Part shown: positions 1 through 11,166 of the stretch, piece by piece
Layout: every line of letters begins with the position of its first letter
How positions within the stretch are numbered: position 1 is the stretch's first letter
NCBI GenBank assembly: GCA_964030785.1
Contig: OZ034968.1
Span: 50,847,230 to 50,911,229 of the forward strand
Length of the DNA stretch: 64,000 nt
Source: Siderastrea siderea
Taxonomy: Eukaryota; Cnidaria; Anthozoa; Scleractinia; Rhizangiidae
Direction of reading: 5' to 3'
Translations under genes and position numbers: made by a program
The notes under the pieces: generated by a model
The model's database searches: none
Seen by the model: the letters and a program-made list of their open reading frames with translations, nothing else
Told to the model about the DNA's origin: nothing

Positions 1-1102
1 AAAGGAAGACATACAAGTGATTTTCTCAAAACCAATTGCACATACCTCGTGTCCCAAAAGAATTATCCACTGCACAAAATCATAATAGCATCTCAAAATA
101 GGCCGCCATGGATGCGTGAGGATCCCGATAGCCCCGTTTGACCGCAGTCGGCACTGGACACCAGTCAAATCATGCCCTTATCGGGAGGGTTACGCTCGTT
201 TTGATCGTGTTACAATTGTAGTAACTATGATCCGGTACGGACACAAAATTGTCGCTCCAACGTAGTCTGGTTCGCGTGAGAAAATCGCTGCGTGTTGCAA
301 GCGGATAGCAAAAATAAATCATTCCCATTTCTGAATTTATATCCATTTTCAGGGTGTATATTTTCTTGTTTTTTTAATAAGTAGGTTACCTGGCCAGCTT
401 CATGCAAATATAGAAATAGATATTGTATATACAGTTATAACAATTTTAAAATAAAACATTTTCACGCGCGTGAGGATATGAATTTAAATGAATTTGCCGA
501 CTTCGGTTCGAAAAAATATACCTTAGTGGTATATAAAACCTATCGACGATTCCAAAAAATTGAACACATTCAATTCACGCAGAGTACGTATTTAAAATTA
601 ACGCAGTAGACTGACCTGTATTACAAACGTTTTGTACATCAACGCAAATATGTTCAATTTACCACGCATGAATAGAAATATAGGAGGAAGGAGAAACACG
701 GTTCACTTTCTCTTTTTCTTGACTCGTTTTCAGTTTCTAACGGCCAAGATCGTTTTAATTTCTTTCGATAACTTAATTCTCTCCATAAGGTCACGGAGTC
801 CCGCGCAGCGATTCCACCATTCTCGCGCGAACCAGACTACGTTGGAGCGACAATTTTGTGTCCGTACCGGGTCATAGTTACTACAATTGTAACACGACCA
901 AAACGAGCGTGGCCCTCCCGATAAGGGCATGATTTGACTGGTGTCCAGTGCCGACTGCGGTCAAACGGGGCTATCGGGATCCTCACGCATCCATGGCGGC
1001 CTATTTTGAGATGCTATTATGATTTTGTGCAGTGGATAATTCTTTTGGGACACGAGGTATGTGCAATTGGTTTTGAGAAAATCACTTGTATGTCTTCCTT
1101 TT
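1..1102. mobile_element. Long-inverted-repeat (foldback/MITE-like) DNA element, left edge cut by window
   Basis: Bases 1-299 are nearly the reverse complement of 804-1102, giving two arms of about 300 bp around a 500-bp AT-rich centre. The outer end reads AAAGGAAGACATACAAGTG and is mirrored at 1083-1101. The right copy has one extra T at 1102, so the left terminus lies at or just before the window edge and no target duplication can be read. Small open frames in the arms appear on both strands only because of the symmetry. No transposase is present, so this is a non-autonomous element or a foldback remnant. Confidence 0.85.
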
Positions 1103-1448
1103 GACAAGTCGCTGAGTCAGAATGGGAGCCTGAACTATATTTGTGGGTAAATTCGAGCGAATTCCGAAACGTGTCGAGCGGTGATAGTGGCTAAATCGGG
1201 CCAAATGACTCCTTCCTTGTCAATGTATTATACATGTACTAATACACAGTAAGGTAAATAGACCTAAAATTGCTCAAAATGCGTTGTAAGGATAGCAAAC
1301 AACACCATGTAATGTTTCATGAACTTTATTCAGTTAGTTTGCGGTTATGTATTACTCAAAATGTTCGCTTCGAAATCCCATACAAAGTCTTATATTTTGA
1401 AACGCCATTTTTAATGTATTCAAATATTATGCTTGGGCTTCCTATGCA
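1103..1448. other. Intergenic, nothing recognised
   Basis: Unique-looking AT-rich sequence between the inverted-repeat element and the tandem array. I see no coding, RNA or repeat signal. Confidence 0.5.
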
Positions 1449-1504
1449 TAAGACATGCTTTAACGTGTTTGAGATAAACCGACGACTTTGCCTTTTTACT
1501 AATT

Positions 1505-2000
1505 TCTCCTGATTCTGACGGTGTGTTTGTCTTAATCGATAATCTGTTTTTATAGTGCCAGATTCACAACAGTATATAAATACATAGCTCACAACTCTCG
1601 GTAACGGCATGTTCAGTTGTGGAAAAAATTTATTTTTAAATTTTAATTTTAATTCAACAAATTATTCAAAGCGATAAGACAGATGAGCTGAGTCATCCGA
1701 TTTTAAACATTACGTCATTCGGTAACGCAAAAGACAAAATACTGTCACAATTTTCGTCACGCCGGTTAGCACGTTGAGATTCTGACGATGTGTTTGTCTT
1801 TAACGATAATCATGTTTTTATAGTACCCTTTTCACAACAGTATATAAATATATCCCTCACAACTCTCGGTAAAAGCGTGTTCAGTTGTGGATAAATTTGT
1901 ATCGACATTTAATTTTTTAGTTTCATTCAACGCAATTAAATATACAAAGCGATAAGACAGATGAGCTGAGTCATTAGATTTTGAGTCATTCGCCCATGGC
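1505..2000 (+). repeat. Doubled ~265-bp module with TATA-like box (recurs in units 2 and 3)
   Basis: Inside each large unit a ~265-bp module occurs twice, about six copies in all. The conserved part is CACAACAGTATATAAATA followed 25-30 bp later by GTTCAGTTGTG, at 1565, 1833, 3238, 3507, 5134 and 5401; the 3507 and 5401 copies have a weakened TATA. Each module also carries AGACAGATGAGCTGAGTCAT, which contains an AP-1/Maf-like core. It resembles a core promoter with an upstream-element-like motif, but no transcript product can be named from sequence. Confidence 0.55.
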
Positions 2001-5000
2001 ATGATTAAAGGAAACTGTGCACAAAGCGTGGTTCCCAGGCGTGGGAAAAAGTTCAATTCTTTTGGGCTGTTACAGTGCCCATGCTGATCAATCGTAAAGA
2101 TGTGGTTACTTTTCTATTGGGAAATTTATCACCCGTTTTTTGAAATGCGTCTGTTTTGAGAATTGTGATGGCTTTTTTGTTCAGGGTTTTGAGGAAGGCC
2201 GACCAAAAGACAGCGAAAAATGATCTTGTGTGAAGAATGCATGAGGTCATGGGCGTAGTCTGTGGGGCCATGTTTGGTGAGGAGAGGGTGAATAATTCAG
2301 TTGACCTCCTTTCCAGGGTATTGGTCGCTTTTTCAGTTGGTCAAATTTCAGCGTTAGTTACAGTTACGCACTTTTGCTGCAACTTGTTGTTACAGATGCT
2401 TGAATGTTATTGAAGCTGCAGTCACGCACGCCTCGCTTGCTTTGTTTTCGAGACGAACCAACACTTCGTCGGTTCTGCACGCATTGCGGGCCTATGTTTA
2501 ACCGACGAAGTCGAGTTAGAGCAGTCGTGTCAAGAGGGTCGACTGGTTTGGTCGGTCAAAATACGTCGTGTAAGGCTCACAAGGTGTGTATTTCGCTATG
2601 GCCCACGGGATGGGATGAGGCATTCTGCAGTTAAGCCCATCGATTAGTACACACACACGCACGCACGATAGGACAAGGGTCCACATAAAAAGTATCGTAG
2701 GTATAGAAGGACACTTCCGCCGAACAGTGTTGGTTTTGACCGGACTGAAATATCTGTGCAATACTAGTGAAAGAAAGCAAGGAGGACTGACAGTAACAGG
2801 AGGTGAAGTCCTGGGACCAAAGTGTTGCTGAGACATCGTAAGGATAGAATCGTTCTCAGTAAAGGTTATGAAAGGAAAATTCTGGTGTATGTTGTTGTGG
2901 TTATGTCTACTACTTGAAAATGTCTAGCTGCCAACGTTAAGAAAGGTTATTGGCAGGTGGGAAATGAATTACGACACGGGGCTGGATCTTCTTGGGTAGT
3001 ATACTATAAGCGGCACAGAAGGATATACCAGTTAGTCTTTTTAATTTTTCTGCTTTACTTTTGATTTTGAACCGATCTGTTCGATTTTAGAGTTCGAGAC
3101 ACTGACTTGCTGACTGTGGAAGAGGAAACCAGATTTAACGATTACGTCATAAGACATGCTTTAACGTGTTTGAGATAAAGCGACTTCGCTTTTTACTAAT
3201 TTCTCCAGATCGATAATCATGTTTGTATAGTGCCATATTCACAACAGTATATAAATGCTTCGCTTGCAACTCTTGATAACGGCATGTTCAGTTGTGGACA
3301 AAATTTATCTTTAAATTTTAATTTTAATTCAACAAAATATTCAAAGCGATAAGACAGATGAGCTGAGTCATCCGATTTTAAACATTACGTCATTCGGTAA
3401 CGCAAAAGACAAAATACTGTCACAATTTTCGTCACGCCGGTTAGCACGTTGAGATTCTGACGATGTGTTTGTCTTTATCGATAATCATGTTTTTCTAGTG
3501 CCCTCTTCACAACAGTGTAAAAATACATTGCTCACAACTCTTGGTAAAAGCATGTTCAGTTGTGGACACATGTATATCAACATTTAATTTGTAGTTTAAT
3601 TCAACAAAATTAAATATTCAAAGCGATAAGACAGATGAGCTGAGTCATCAGATTTTAAACATAACATCATTCGGTAACGCAAAGGGCAAAATACTGTCAC
3701 AATTTTTGTTACGCCAGTTAGCACGTTGAACCAAATAAAAACATTTGTCGAGGGTGGAGTGGGTCAAAACGACTGGTAAATGCCTATAATGCGCTTTCTT
3801 GTAACCTGTACGATAGAGCACGCCAATGATTTATTTCGTATTTGCATTCACAATTTGGCTTAAGGAGCCCTTGACATGATTAAAGGAAACTGTGCACAAA
3901 GCGTGGTTCCCAGGTATGGGGAAAAGTTCAATTCTTTTGGGCTGTTACGGTGCCCATACTGATCAATCGTGAAGATGTGGTTACTTTTATATTGGAAAAT
4001 TTGTCGCCCATTTTTTGAAATGCGTCTGTTTTGAGAATTTTTGTTCCGGGTTTTGAGGACGACCGACCAAAAGACAGCGAAAAATGATCTTGAGTGAAGA
4101 ATGCATAGTCTGTGGAGCTATGTTTGGTGAGGAGAGGGTGAATAATTCAGTTGACCTCCTTTTTAGGGTATTGGTCGCCTTTTTAGTTGGTCAAATTTAA
4201 GCGTTAGTTACAGTTACACACTTTTACTGCAACTTGCTGTTACAGATGCTTGAATGTTATTGAAGCTGCAGTCACGCACGGCTCGCTTGCTTTCTTTTCG
4301 AGACGAACCAACACTTCGTCGGTTCTGCACGCATTGCGGGCCTATGTTTAACCGACGACGTCGAGTTAGAGCAGTCGTGTCAAGAGGGTCGACTGGTTTG
4401 GTCGGTCAAAATACGTCGTGTAAGGCTCACAAGGTGTGTATTTCGCTATGGCCCACAGGATGGGATGACGTATTCTGCAGTTAAGCCCATCGATTAGTAC
4501 ACACACGCACGCACGATAGGACAAGGGTCCACATAAAAAGTATCGTAGGTATAGAAGGACACTTCCGCCGAGCAGTGTTGGTTTTGACCGGACTGAAATA
4601 TCTGTGCAATACTAGTGAAAGAAAGCAAGGAGGACTGATAATAACAGGAGGTGAAGTCCAGTGGCACTGTTGATGCTGGTGGGACCAAAGTGTTGCTGAG
4701 ACATCGTAAGGATAGAATCGTTCTCAGTAAAGGTTATGAAAGGAAAATTCTGGTGTATGTTGTTGTGGTTATGTTTATTACTTGAAAATGTCTAGCTGCC
4801 AACGTTAAGAAAGGTTATTGGCAGGTGGGAAATGAATTACGACACGAGGCTGGATCTGCTTGGATAGTATACTATAAGCGGCACAGAAGGATATACCAGT
4901 TAGTCTTTTTAATTTTTCTGCTTTAGTTTTGATTTTGAACCGCTTTGTTCGATTTTAGAGTTCGAGACACTGACTTGCTGACTGCGGAAGAGCAAACCGG

Positions 5001-5840
5001 ATTTAACGATTACGTCATAAGACATGCTTTAACGTGTTTGAGATAAAGCGACGACTTCGCTTTTTTACTGATTTCTCCTGATTCTGACGGTGTGTTTGTC
5101 TTAATCGATAATCTGTTTTTATACTGCCATATTCACAACAGTATATAAATACATCGCTCACAACTCTTGGTAACGACATGTTCAGTTGTGGACAAATTTA
5201 TCTTTAAACTTTAATTTTAATTCAGCAAAATATTCAAAGCGATAAGACAGATGAGCTGAGTCATCAGATTTTAAACATTACGTCATTCGGTAATGCAAAA
5301 GACAAAATACTGTCACAATTTTCGTCACGCCGGTTAGCACGTTGAGATTCTGACGATGTGTTTGTCTTTAACGATAATCATGTTTTTATAGTGCCCTACT
5401 CACAACAGTATAAAAATACATCGCTCACAACTCTCGGTAAAAGCATGTTCAGTTGTGGACAAATGTATATCAACATTTAATTTTTTAGTTTAATTCAAAA
5501 AAATTAAATATTCAAAGCGATAAGACAGATGAGCTGAGTCATCAGATTTTAAACATAACGTCATTCGGTAACGCAAAGGGCAAAATACTGTCACAATTTT
5601 CGTTACACCAGTTAGCACGTTGAACCAAGTAAAAACATTTGTTGAGGATGGGGTGGGTAAAAACGACTGGTAAATGCCTATAATGCGCTTTCTTGTAACC
5701 TGTACGATAGAGCATAGCAATGATTTATTTCGTATTTGCATTCACAATTTGGCTTAAGGAGCCCTTGACATGATTAAAGGAAACTGTGCACATACCTGGT
5801 TCCCAGGTATGGGGAAAAGTTCAATTCTTTTGGGCTGTTA

Positions 5841-6016
5841 TAGACTGCCAGTAGTCTCTAATTTTGACGATGGCGATTGTGGGGCAGGCGAAATAGACAC
5901 GCGCGCGGGCGCGAAATTTCGAGGCGACGCGACGCGAAGGGAGCGACGCGACGCGTGTGTGTATTTCGCCCGCCCCACAATCGCCATCGCCAAAATTAGA
6001 GACTACTCGCAGTCTA
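5841..6016. mobile_element. MITE with TAGACTGC termini and 9-bp target duplication
   Basis: A 176-bp near-palindrome with termini TAGACTGCCAGTAGTCTCTA and TAGAGACTACTCGCAGTCTA. It is flanked by the perfect 9-bp direct repeat GGGCTGTTA (5832-5840 and 6017-6025). The second tandem unit near 3949 shows the empty site with one copy of GGGCTGTTA, which proves insertion. A 9-bp duplication fits Mutator-like elements. The GC-rich core with CG runs forms a long hairpin. No coding capacity. Confidence 0.92.
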
Positions 6017-6794
6017 GGGCTGTTACGGTGCCCATACTGATCAATCGGGAAGATGTCATTCGGTAATGCAAGGGGCAAAATACTGCCATAATTTTTGTTA
6101 CGCCAATTAGCACGTCACGTTGAGTCAAGTAAAAACATTTATTGAGGGTGGAGTGGGTCAAAACGACTGGTAAATGCCTATAATGGGACATTTACGGCCC
6201 ATTTTTTGAAATGCGTCTGTTTTGAGAATTGTGATGGCTTTTTTGTTCAGGGTTTTGAGGAAGACCGACCAAAAGACAGCGAAAAATGATCTTGAGTGAA
6301 GAATGCATGAGGTCATCGGCGTAGTCTGTGGGGTTATGTTTGGTGAGGAGAGAGTGAATAATTCAGTTGACCTCCTTTCCAGGGTATTGGTCGCCTTTTG
6401 AGTTGGTCAAATTTCAGCGTTAGTTACAGTTACGCACTTTTGCTGCAACTTGCTGTTACAGATGCTTGAATGTTATTGAACCTGCAGTCACGTACGCCTC
6501 GCGTGCTTTCTTTTCGAGACGAACCAACACTTCGTCGGTTCTGCACGCTTTGCGGGCCTATGTTTATTAACTGACGAAGTCGGATAAGTGCAGTCGTGAA
6601 GACCGTGGATTGGAGTGGTCGGTCAAAATACGTCGTGTAAGGCTCATAAGGTGCGTTTTTCGCTATGGCCGATGGGATGGGATGACGTGACAACAAGAGC
6701 GGACGAGTCGCCATTTTGAATTGGCAACTCGTTTTCTTCCGCTTTCTGAGAGAGCGGAAAATTACCATTAGTTCAGAGTAAGGGTGTCCCGAGA

Positions 6795-6915
6795 TGCTCC
6801 AAATTGTTAAAAAAAGATGCTCAAAATTACTGAGAAAGTTGCTTAAAAGTTGCTCAAAAACCTAAAAAGTTGCTCAAAAGTTGCTCCAAAATCTCAATGT
6901 TGCTTTTCATATTTA
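6795..6915 (+). repeat. Short degenerate tandem repeat (AAAAGTTGCTC)
   Basis: About eight imperfect copies of an 11-bp word around AAAAGTTGCTC, for example AAGTTGCTCAAAAACC and AAAGTTGCTCCAAAATC. Low-complexity repeat with no coding signal. Confidence 0.6.
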
Positions 6916-7021
6916 CTACAAGAAGCTGCTAATTACCCAACCAAAGAATCTTTTTTCACTATTCCTTGACTTCTAGGCTTTTAATAACTTGCTAAATCGA
7001 TTTACAACATATCTCATTTTC

Positions 7022-7394
7022 TAGACTGCGAGTAGTCTCTGATTTTGGCGATGGCCATTGTGGGGTGAGCGAAATACACGCACGCGCGCGCGCGCAAAAT
7101 TTCGAGGAGACGCCACGCGAGGGGAGCGCCAAAACTGAAACAGAGTCGATCACGGGTGTTGACAGCGGCTCGTGTACTGTTGCCAGATTGTTGACAGGTA
7201 TCCAAGAAAGAGCCAATCAGAGTCTTGCGCTTGGAATGTACGCGCTTAATTCAAACTCCCTGGCTTAGTCTGTAGTCTCTAACTTTTGACGCTCTCCTCG
7301 TGTCGTGTCTCCTCGAAATTTCGAGCGCGCGAGTGTGTGTATTTTGCCCGCCCCACAATCGCCATCGCCAAAGTTAGAGACTACTCGCAGTCTA
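7022..7394. mobile_element. Longer member of the TAGACTGCGAG MITE family
   Basis: A 373-bp element with the same termini as the MITE at 5841-6016, but with about 150 bp of extra internal sequence. Flanks are CTCATTTTC (7013-7021) and CTTATTTTA (7395-7403), 7 of 9 identical. The neighbouring repeat copy at 7450-7532 keeps the uninterrupted version CTCATTTTCTTCCAAT, so a 9-bp duplication that has since decayed is the best reading. No transposase; possibly a deletion derivative of an autonomous element. Confidence 0.85.
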
Positions 7395-7403
7395 CTTATT
7401 TTA

Positions 7404-10077
7404 TTCCAATACTACTTAACCAAACAATCAATCTTATGACTGAATAATGTTTAACTTGCTAAAACGAGTTACAACATTTTCTCATTTTCTTCCAATGTTA
7501 CTTAACCAAACAATCTTTTTGACTGAATGAGGTGTCAAACGATCACCATATTTTTCAAGAAATGGCCTCAGAATGTCAGTAGCACTGTTCCAGGGCTTCT
7601 TCCCGAAGTTAAGACGGCTCCAAATTTTTCTTTTACATGTCTCGCCAACATCATTATCACTAGTTTCGTGGGGGCGGGAGCGGCCTCTCGGACAGGCGCT
7701 CCTTCTCCCCTCACGTGTCTACCTCCGTCGCGCAACGCGCGCCCCGCTCTTTCTCTCTTCCACCATACACTCTGAGGGTGGTGAATGGTCCTCTCGAAAA
7801 CAAGGGTCTCGGCAATTTTCACTTTGTCTTGAAAATTTTGCACCACCAAAGGATTGCTCTTGGAAATTTTTTTGAATGTGCTGTCACTTATTGTAAATCC
7901 TTGAATAAGCACTTGGGGCACTTTTTTCAATATTTGTAGGATGAGGTGGGGAGTGCTTATTCAGAGGAGCCATTTATTTGAGGAGAGGCCCTTTTTAATT
8001 TTTCACAAATCGTGACCAGTTGGATAGTAATTTGTGTAATTGGCTTGTGACCAATCTTATCTACATAACATAGTGACTTACTACTCAGCATTCATTTCAA
8101 AAGTCGTTTGCATTTGCTGCAGTTTGCTTTACTTCGCTCAAGAGCAGTTAAACGTTCATTTAGAATTACCAATGACTAAAAAATGACGAGAGATAAACAC
8201 GACAAACGCTACACTCAACCTTTGTGGTCTCATTAATCGCCTACAAAAAGCAGGCCAGGGGAGGCGTGTGCTTACTCAAATGGAAGCGCTTATTTCAAAT
8301 TTACGATAAGGCTGGGGGCACTTGTTGTTTTCGAAGGAACCTCAAACACCGGGACACCAAAAGAACTATTATTTTAAAATGGCCTCATCCAACTGGCATA
8401 TTTATAAGTCCAGCAGATACTTATTTGGGGTCTAGCATTTAAATCCAGGAAACAAAAAAGGAATTTGATGCAAATTGAACTGCAATCATTTCATATTCAA
8501 TTTACTAGATCAACATTAATATAGTTTTCATGAGTCATTTTTGAAATTCAGACCATTTTCAGTTACCTTTACTGAAAGATGGTTAGGGAAAATATACTTT
8601 TACTACAAAAAGCCATATGTCAACTTTTGTGGAAAAAATCTGCCTCAAACTGAAGTTTTGAAAAATATGGATGTGGTGAGTTGAAAGTTCATATTCAAAG
8701 TAAATTTGAGATTTTGTTGGGTGGAAAGAAGGAAGCAGTGCCATTAATTCATTTCATATTTTTCCTCAATTAACTGTGAACATTTTCACTATTTATAAGT
8801 TTCAATGAGCTCATTCAGTGTCCCAGTGTTTAACTGTTTCATCTAGGGCATAAATTCATAGTTTCCGAAACCATGAAAATATGAGTTATGGTTAATTTCC
8901 TTCACTCATGTCTCACACTTTCCATCTTGCAGGTCATAACCTAAAGTAAAAGGAAGAATAAATTAAAACGTGCCAGTAAGAAAGTTAATGCATTTGATAT
9001 CACAGAAAATACAATACAGAACCACTAGGATATACAGTAGTCTGTATTCTTCTAATTCACAGAAATGAAAGGGATATCATGAAGGGATAGCCAGTGCACT
9101 TATTAATACATCTGTGTTTTCATTTTCTAAAATGTAAATATTTGCAAATTTAGACTAATGCATAACATAAATGGTAATGGTTCATACATTAGTGAGCTGC
9201 TTCTGTGATAGGCAACAAAAAACTAAGCTTATTTAGTATTATTACAGCAACACTGATAGTAAGTACAAGCTTTATGATGAAAGCCATTCTCATAAGCGAC
9301 CAGCTCTAGTTGTAACCACTTGTCTGAATTGCCAAGGTAGTATTATTTCTGTTGTCAAAAATTGATGTTTTTGAAGATGGACTCTTGCTCCCATCCCAAT
9401 CTGTGCCCTTTCCCAGAACACAGATCATCTTCAATTGCTTACAATGTAAAATGAACATGGCGTGAGCAGTCCAGTCGATGTATCACTTTACAAACAACAC
9501 ATAAGCTTATACCGCAACTCATTGTTGCATCTTCAAAAGCACAGCACTATGTGAAGAAGTCTTGCACTACAACGAAAATACTACCAAATACAAGCAAATT
9601 TTATGTAGATTTCAAAAAAAAAATTTTGAAAGACAGAAAAAATTGTTACGTACCTTCTTTCTCTAGATGTTTGGCACCTGGTCAGACAAATTTGTGCGCT
9701 GAGTCACCCCCAATTTCAATCGTTTCACGTCTAAATCGCATGCGAAACTTCAACGGAGGCCATTTGTTTCACACTCGTCTGTTTCCTTGTTGTTCAAACG
9801 CATGGTTCCCAGAGTACTGTGGGAAAAGGGCACTTCACAGCCTAGAAGAGAGCTGAGAAGTGACCCAGCATCGTGTCCCTTTGTGTGGGTACCATCTTGG
9901 AAAGTTGGATGACGTCACCATATATCCAGTTCTGGTTGTGGCCCGGACTGTCCGCTCTTTCTAATTTTCATGCGCCTGCTACTCAGGCTACATACCCAGA
10001 AGAGGGGTGGGGAGGGGGTAGTCGATTAAGTTTTATACGGGAGTTTCAAACCCTAGTCTCCTACGCAGCTGTTCTTA
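7404..10077. other. Intergenic, no gene recognised
   Basis: Apart from the second copy of a ~85-bp direct repeat at 7450-7532 (first copy split by the 7022-7394 MITE), I see only AT-rich unique sequence. The open frames here are short, mutually overlapping on both strands and show no domain signature. Confidence 0.5.
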
Positions 10078-10120
10078 GGGTGGTCACGCAACGCTCCTCC
10101 CCAGCGTTGCGTGACGACCC
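10078..10120. repeat. Strong hairpin (18-bp arms), likely MITE end
   Basis: GGGTGGTCACGCAACGCT pairs with AGCGTTGCGTGACGACCC across a 7-nt loop with one mismatch. The flanking GAGTTTCAAACCCTAG and CTACGCAGCTGTTCTTAG look like one side of a dispersed repeat. A matching outer arm was not found. Confidence 0.65.
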
Positions 10121-11003
10121 CCAGGGGAGGCTATATGGCGTTATTCGCTGATAATATTAAGTACTGCCCGTCAGCAGATAGTGCGAAGCAAAAGTCCCAA
10201 AATCGATGGCCAGAAAAATTAAATCCTGAAACGATAACCTAAGTAACAAACGTAACAGCAAGGCTGATCTGACTACGTAGAAAGATTTGACTCTGCAAGA
10301 CATCAGCACGACACTAATAGAACTTCAACAGAGCAGGGTTGCAGCCGTAGACAGCTCAGTGTTTCGCTCTTCTTAGAGCTCATCAGTACGGCATAGCAAG
10401 ATGGCGAAAATACCGTAAAAATACCCGTGCACTCTGTTGAAAGCCCTAAACGAGGACGCACGCCCACCAGATCACGCCATCACGTGTCTCGGAAAGGTCG
10501 AGAGTCCAAGTGTCGTGTTGATGTCTTGCAGAACCAAAGATAGGATGGACAAAACCAACCTTATAAAGAAACATGGATAAAACCATGCTATAAAGAACAG
10601 CATATCGGATCTATAAAAAAGACCTTCGGTCCAAAAAACGTACATACAGTAGAACAATATCCTGTACCTAAGTAACGGCCGTTAGCCGCTAGCCGTTAGA
10701 CGCTAGCGAGAAAAAACCTCTGGTACCCAGGGTATCCACTTGGTAGCTCTGAGTCCCTCACCCCCCCCCCCCCCCCCCCCGCCCTCCCCGCGACTTTCGA
10801 CTTTCCCTCACCCTGAATATCTGGCCACGGTTCTCCGAGGACGCCTCGCATATCCCTGGCAAAATTTTCCTGTCTGCTATCTTCGCTCCTATTGTTTTGC
10901 AGCAAAGCAGCTTGCGGTCTCTAAGTGTTTTTCATATAAATGATTGTCAAAATGACTACTGCAGGGACTGATCAAACAACGTGAAAAGACGTATGTTACA
11001 ATA
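10121..11003. other. Region around the hammerhead; poly-C tract
   Basis: Holds the hammerhead at 10344-10392. AGTGTCGTG(C/T)TGATGTCTTGCAG appears on the - strand near 10290-10312 and on the + strand near 10511-10533, an inverted pair. A palindromic TAACGGCCGTTAGCCGCTAGC lies near 10674, and 20 consecutive C at 10761-10780. No protein gene; the proline frame over the C tract is an artefact. Confidence 0.6.
10344..10392 (-). ncRNA. Type I hammerhead ribozyme, canonical core
   Basis: On the - strand the 49 nt fold completely as a hammerhead. Helix I is GCCGUA with UACGGC (6 of 6 pairs). Then come the core CUGAUGA, helix II GCUCU/AGAGC with loop AAGA, the core GAAA, a short helix III (ACA with UGU, loop CUGAGC), and the cleavage site GUC just before the 3' strand of helix I. 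All invariant core positions (C3, U4, G5, A6, G8, A9, G12, A13, A14, A15.1, U16.1) and an allowed H17 (C) are present. Family knowledge: animal type I hammerheads with short helix III occur in Penelope-like elements and small circular retrozymes. The host element here is not resolved. Confidence 0.85.
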
Positions 11004-11033
11004 TTTCGACTGGCCAATACCAGTCGTCATCAG
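11004..11033 (-). other. Hammerhead-like core at the 3' side of a Penelope-like element
   Basis: On the - strand CUGAUGA is followed by one extra base, GACUGG, a 6-nt loop, CCAGUC and GAAA. This is the central part of a hammerhead with a single-base bulge before helix II. Helix I is not preserved (flanks AAUAAAC and UUUUCAC do not pair), so it is probably inactive. Its place just past the GIY-YIG coding end matches the ribozyme-bearing pseudo-LTR known from Penelope-like elements. Confidence 0.5.
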
Positions 11034-11166
11034 GTTTATTATGGCAAATCACGAATTTACAGAAATATATATGTAGTAGAACAATGAGCGGAAGTTACAT
11101 ATATGACGTGGTATGGTGTGGCTTAGAAATGATAAAAAATAAACAAAAACAATTTTCAGTTACAAA

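Larger units (their letters stand above)
1449..6700 (+). repeat. Tandem array of about three 1.7-1.9 kb units
   Basis: The phrase GACATGCTTTAACGTGTTTG recurs near 1447, 3151 and 5021, and the sequence after each copy stays collinear for 1.7-1.9 kb. Unit 3 is shortened by deletions and holds a MITE at 5841-6016. Similarity ends near 6690. Copies differ by scattered substitutions and small indels, including an extra ~22 bp near 4665. Each unit ends in a segment with a G/C-richer hairpin (CTTCGTCGGTT pairing with AACCGACGAAG). A 76-codon frame at 2404-2634 and 4254-4484 differs mainly by amino-acid-changing substitutions, so I do not call it a gene. This may be a complex satellite or a segmental tandem duplication. 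Confidence 0.85.

Noticed and set aside
632..930. Overlapping frames sharing NQTTLERQFCVRTGS with 225-407
   Set aside because: The identity comes from the inverted arms of the repeat element, not from paralogous genes.
2404..2634. 76-codon frame repeated at 4254-4484
   Set aside because: The copies differ mainly by amino-acid-changing substitutions and unit 3 does not keep the frame, so there is no sign of protein selection.
7568..7930. 120-codon - strand frame
   Set aside because: Overlaps three + strand frames of similar length over a GC-richer patch; no domain seen.
10740..10943. Proline-rich frame SPSPPPPPPPP
   Set aside because: Read across a 20-base C run; no further domain.
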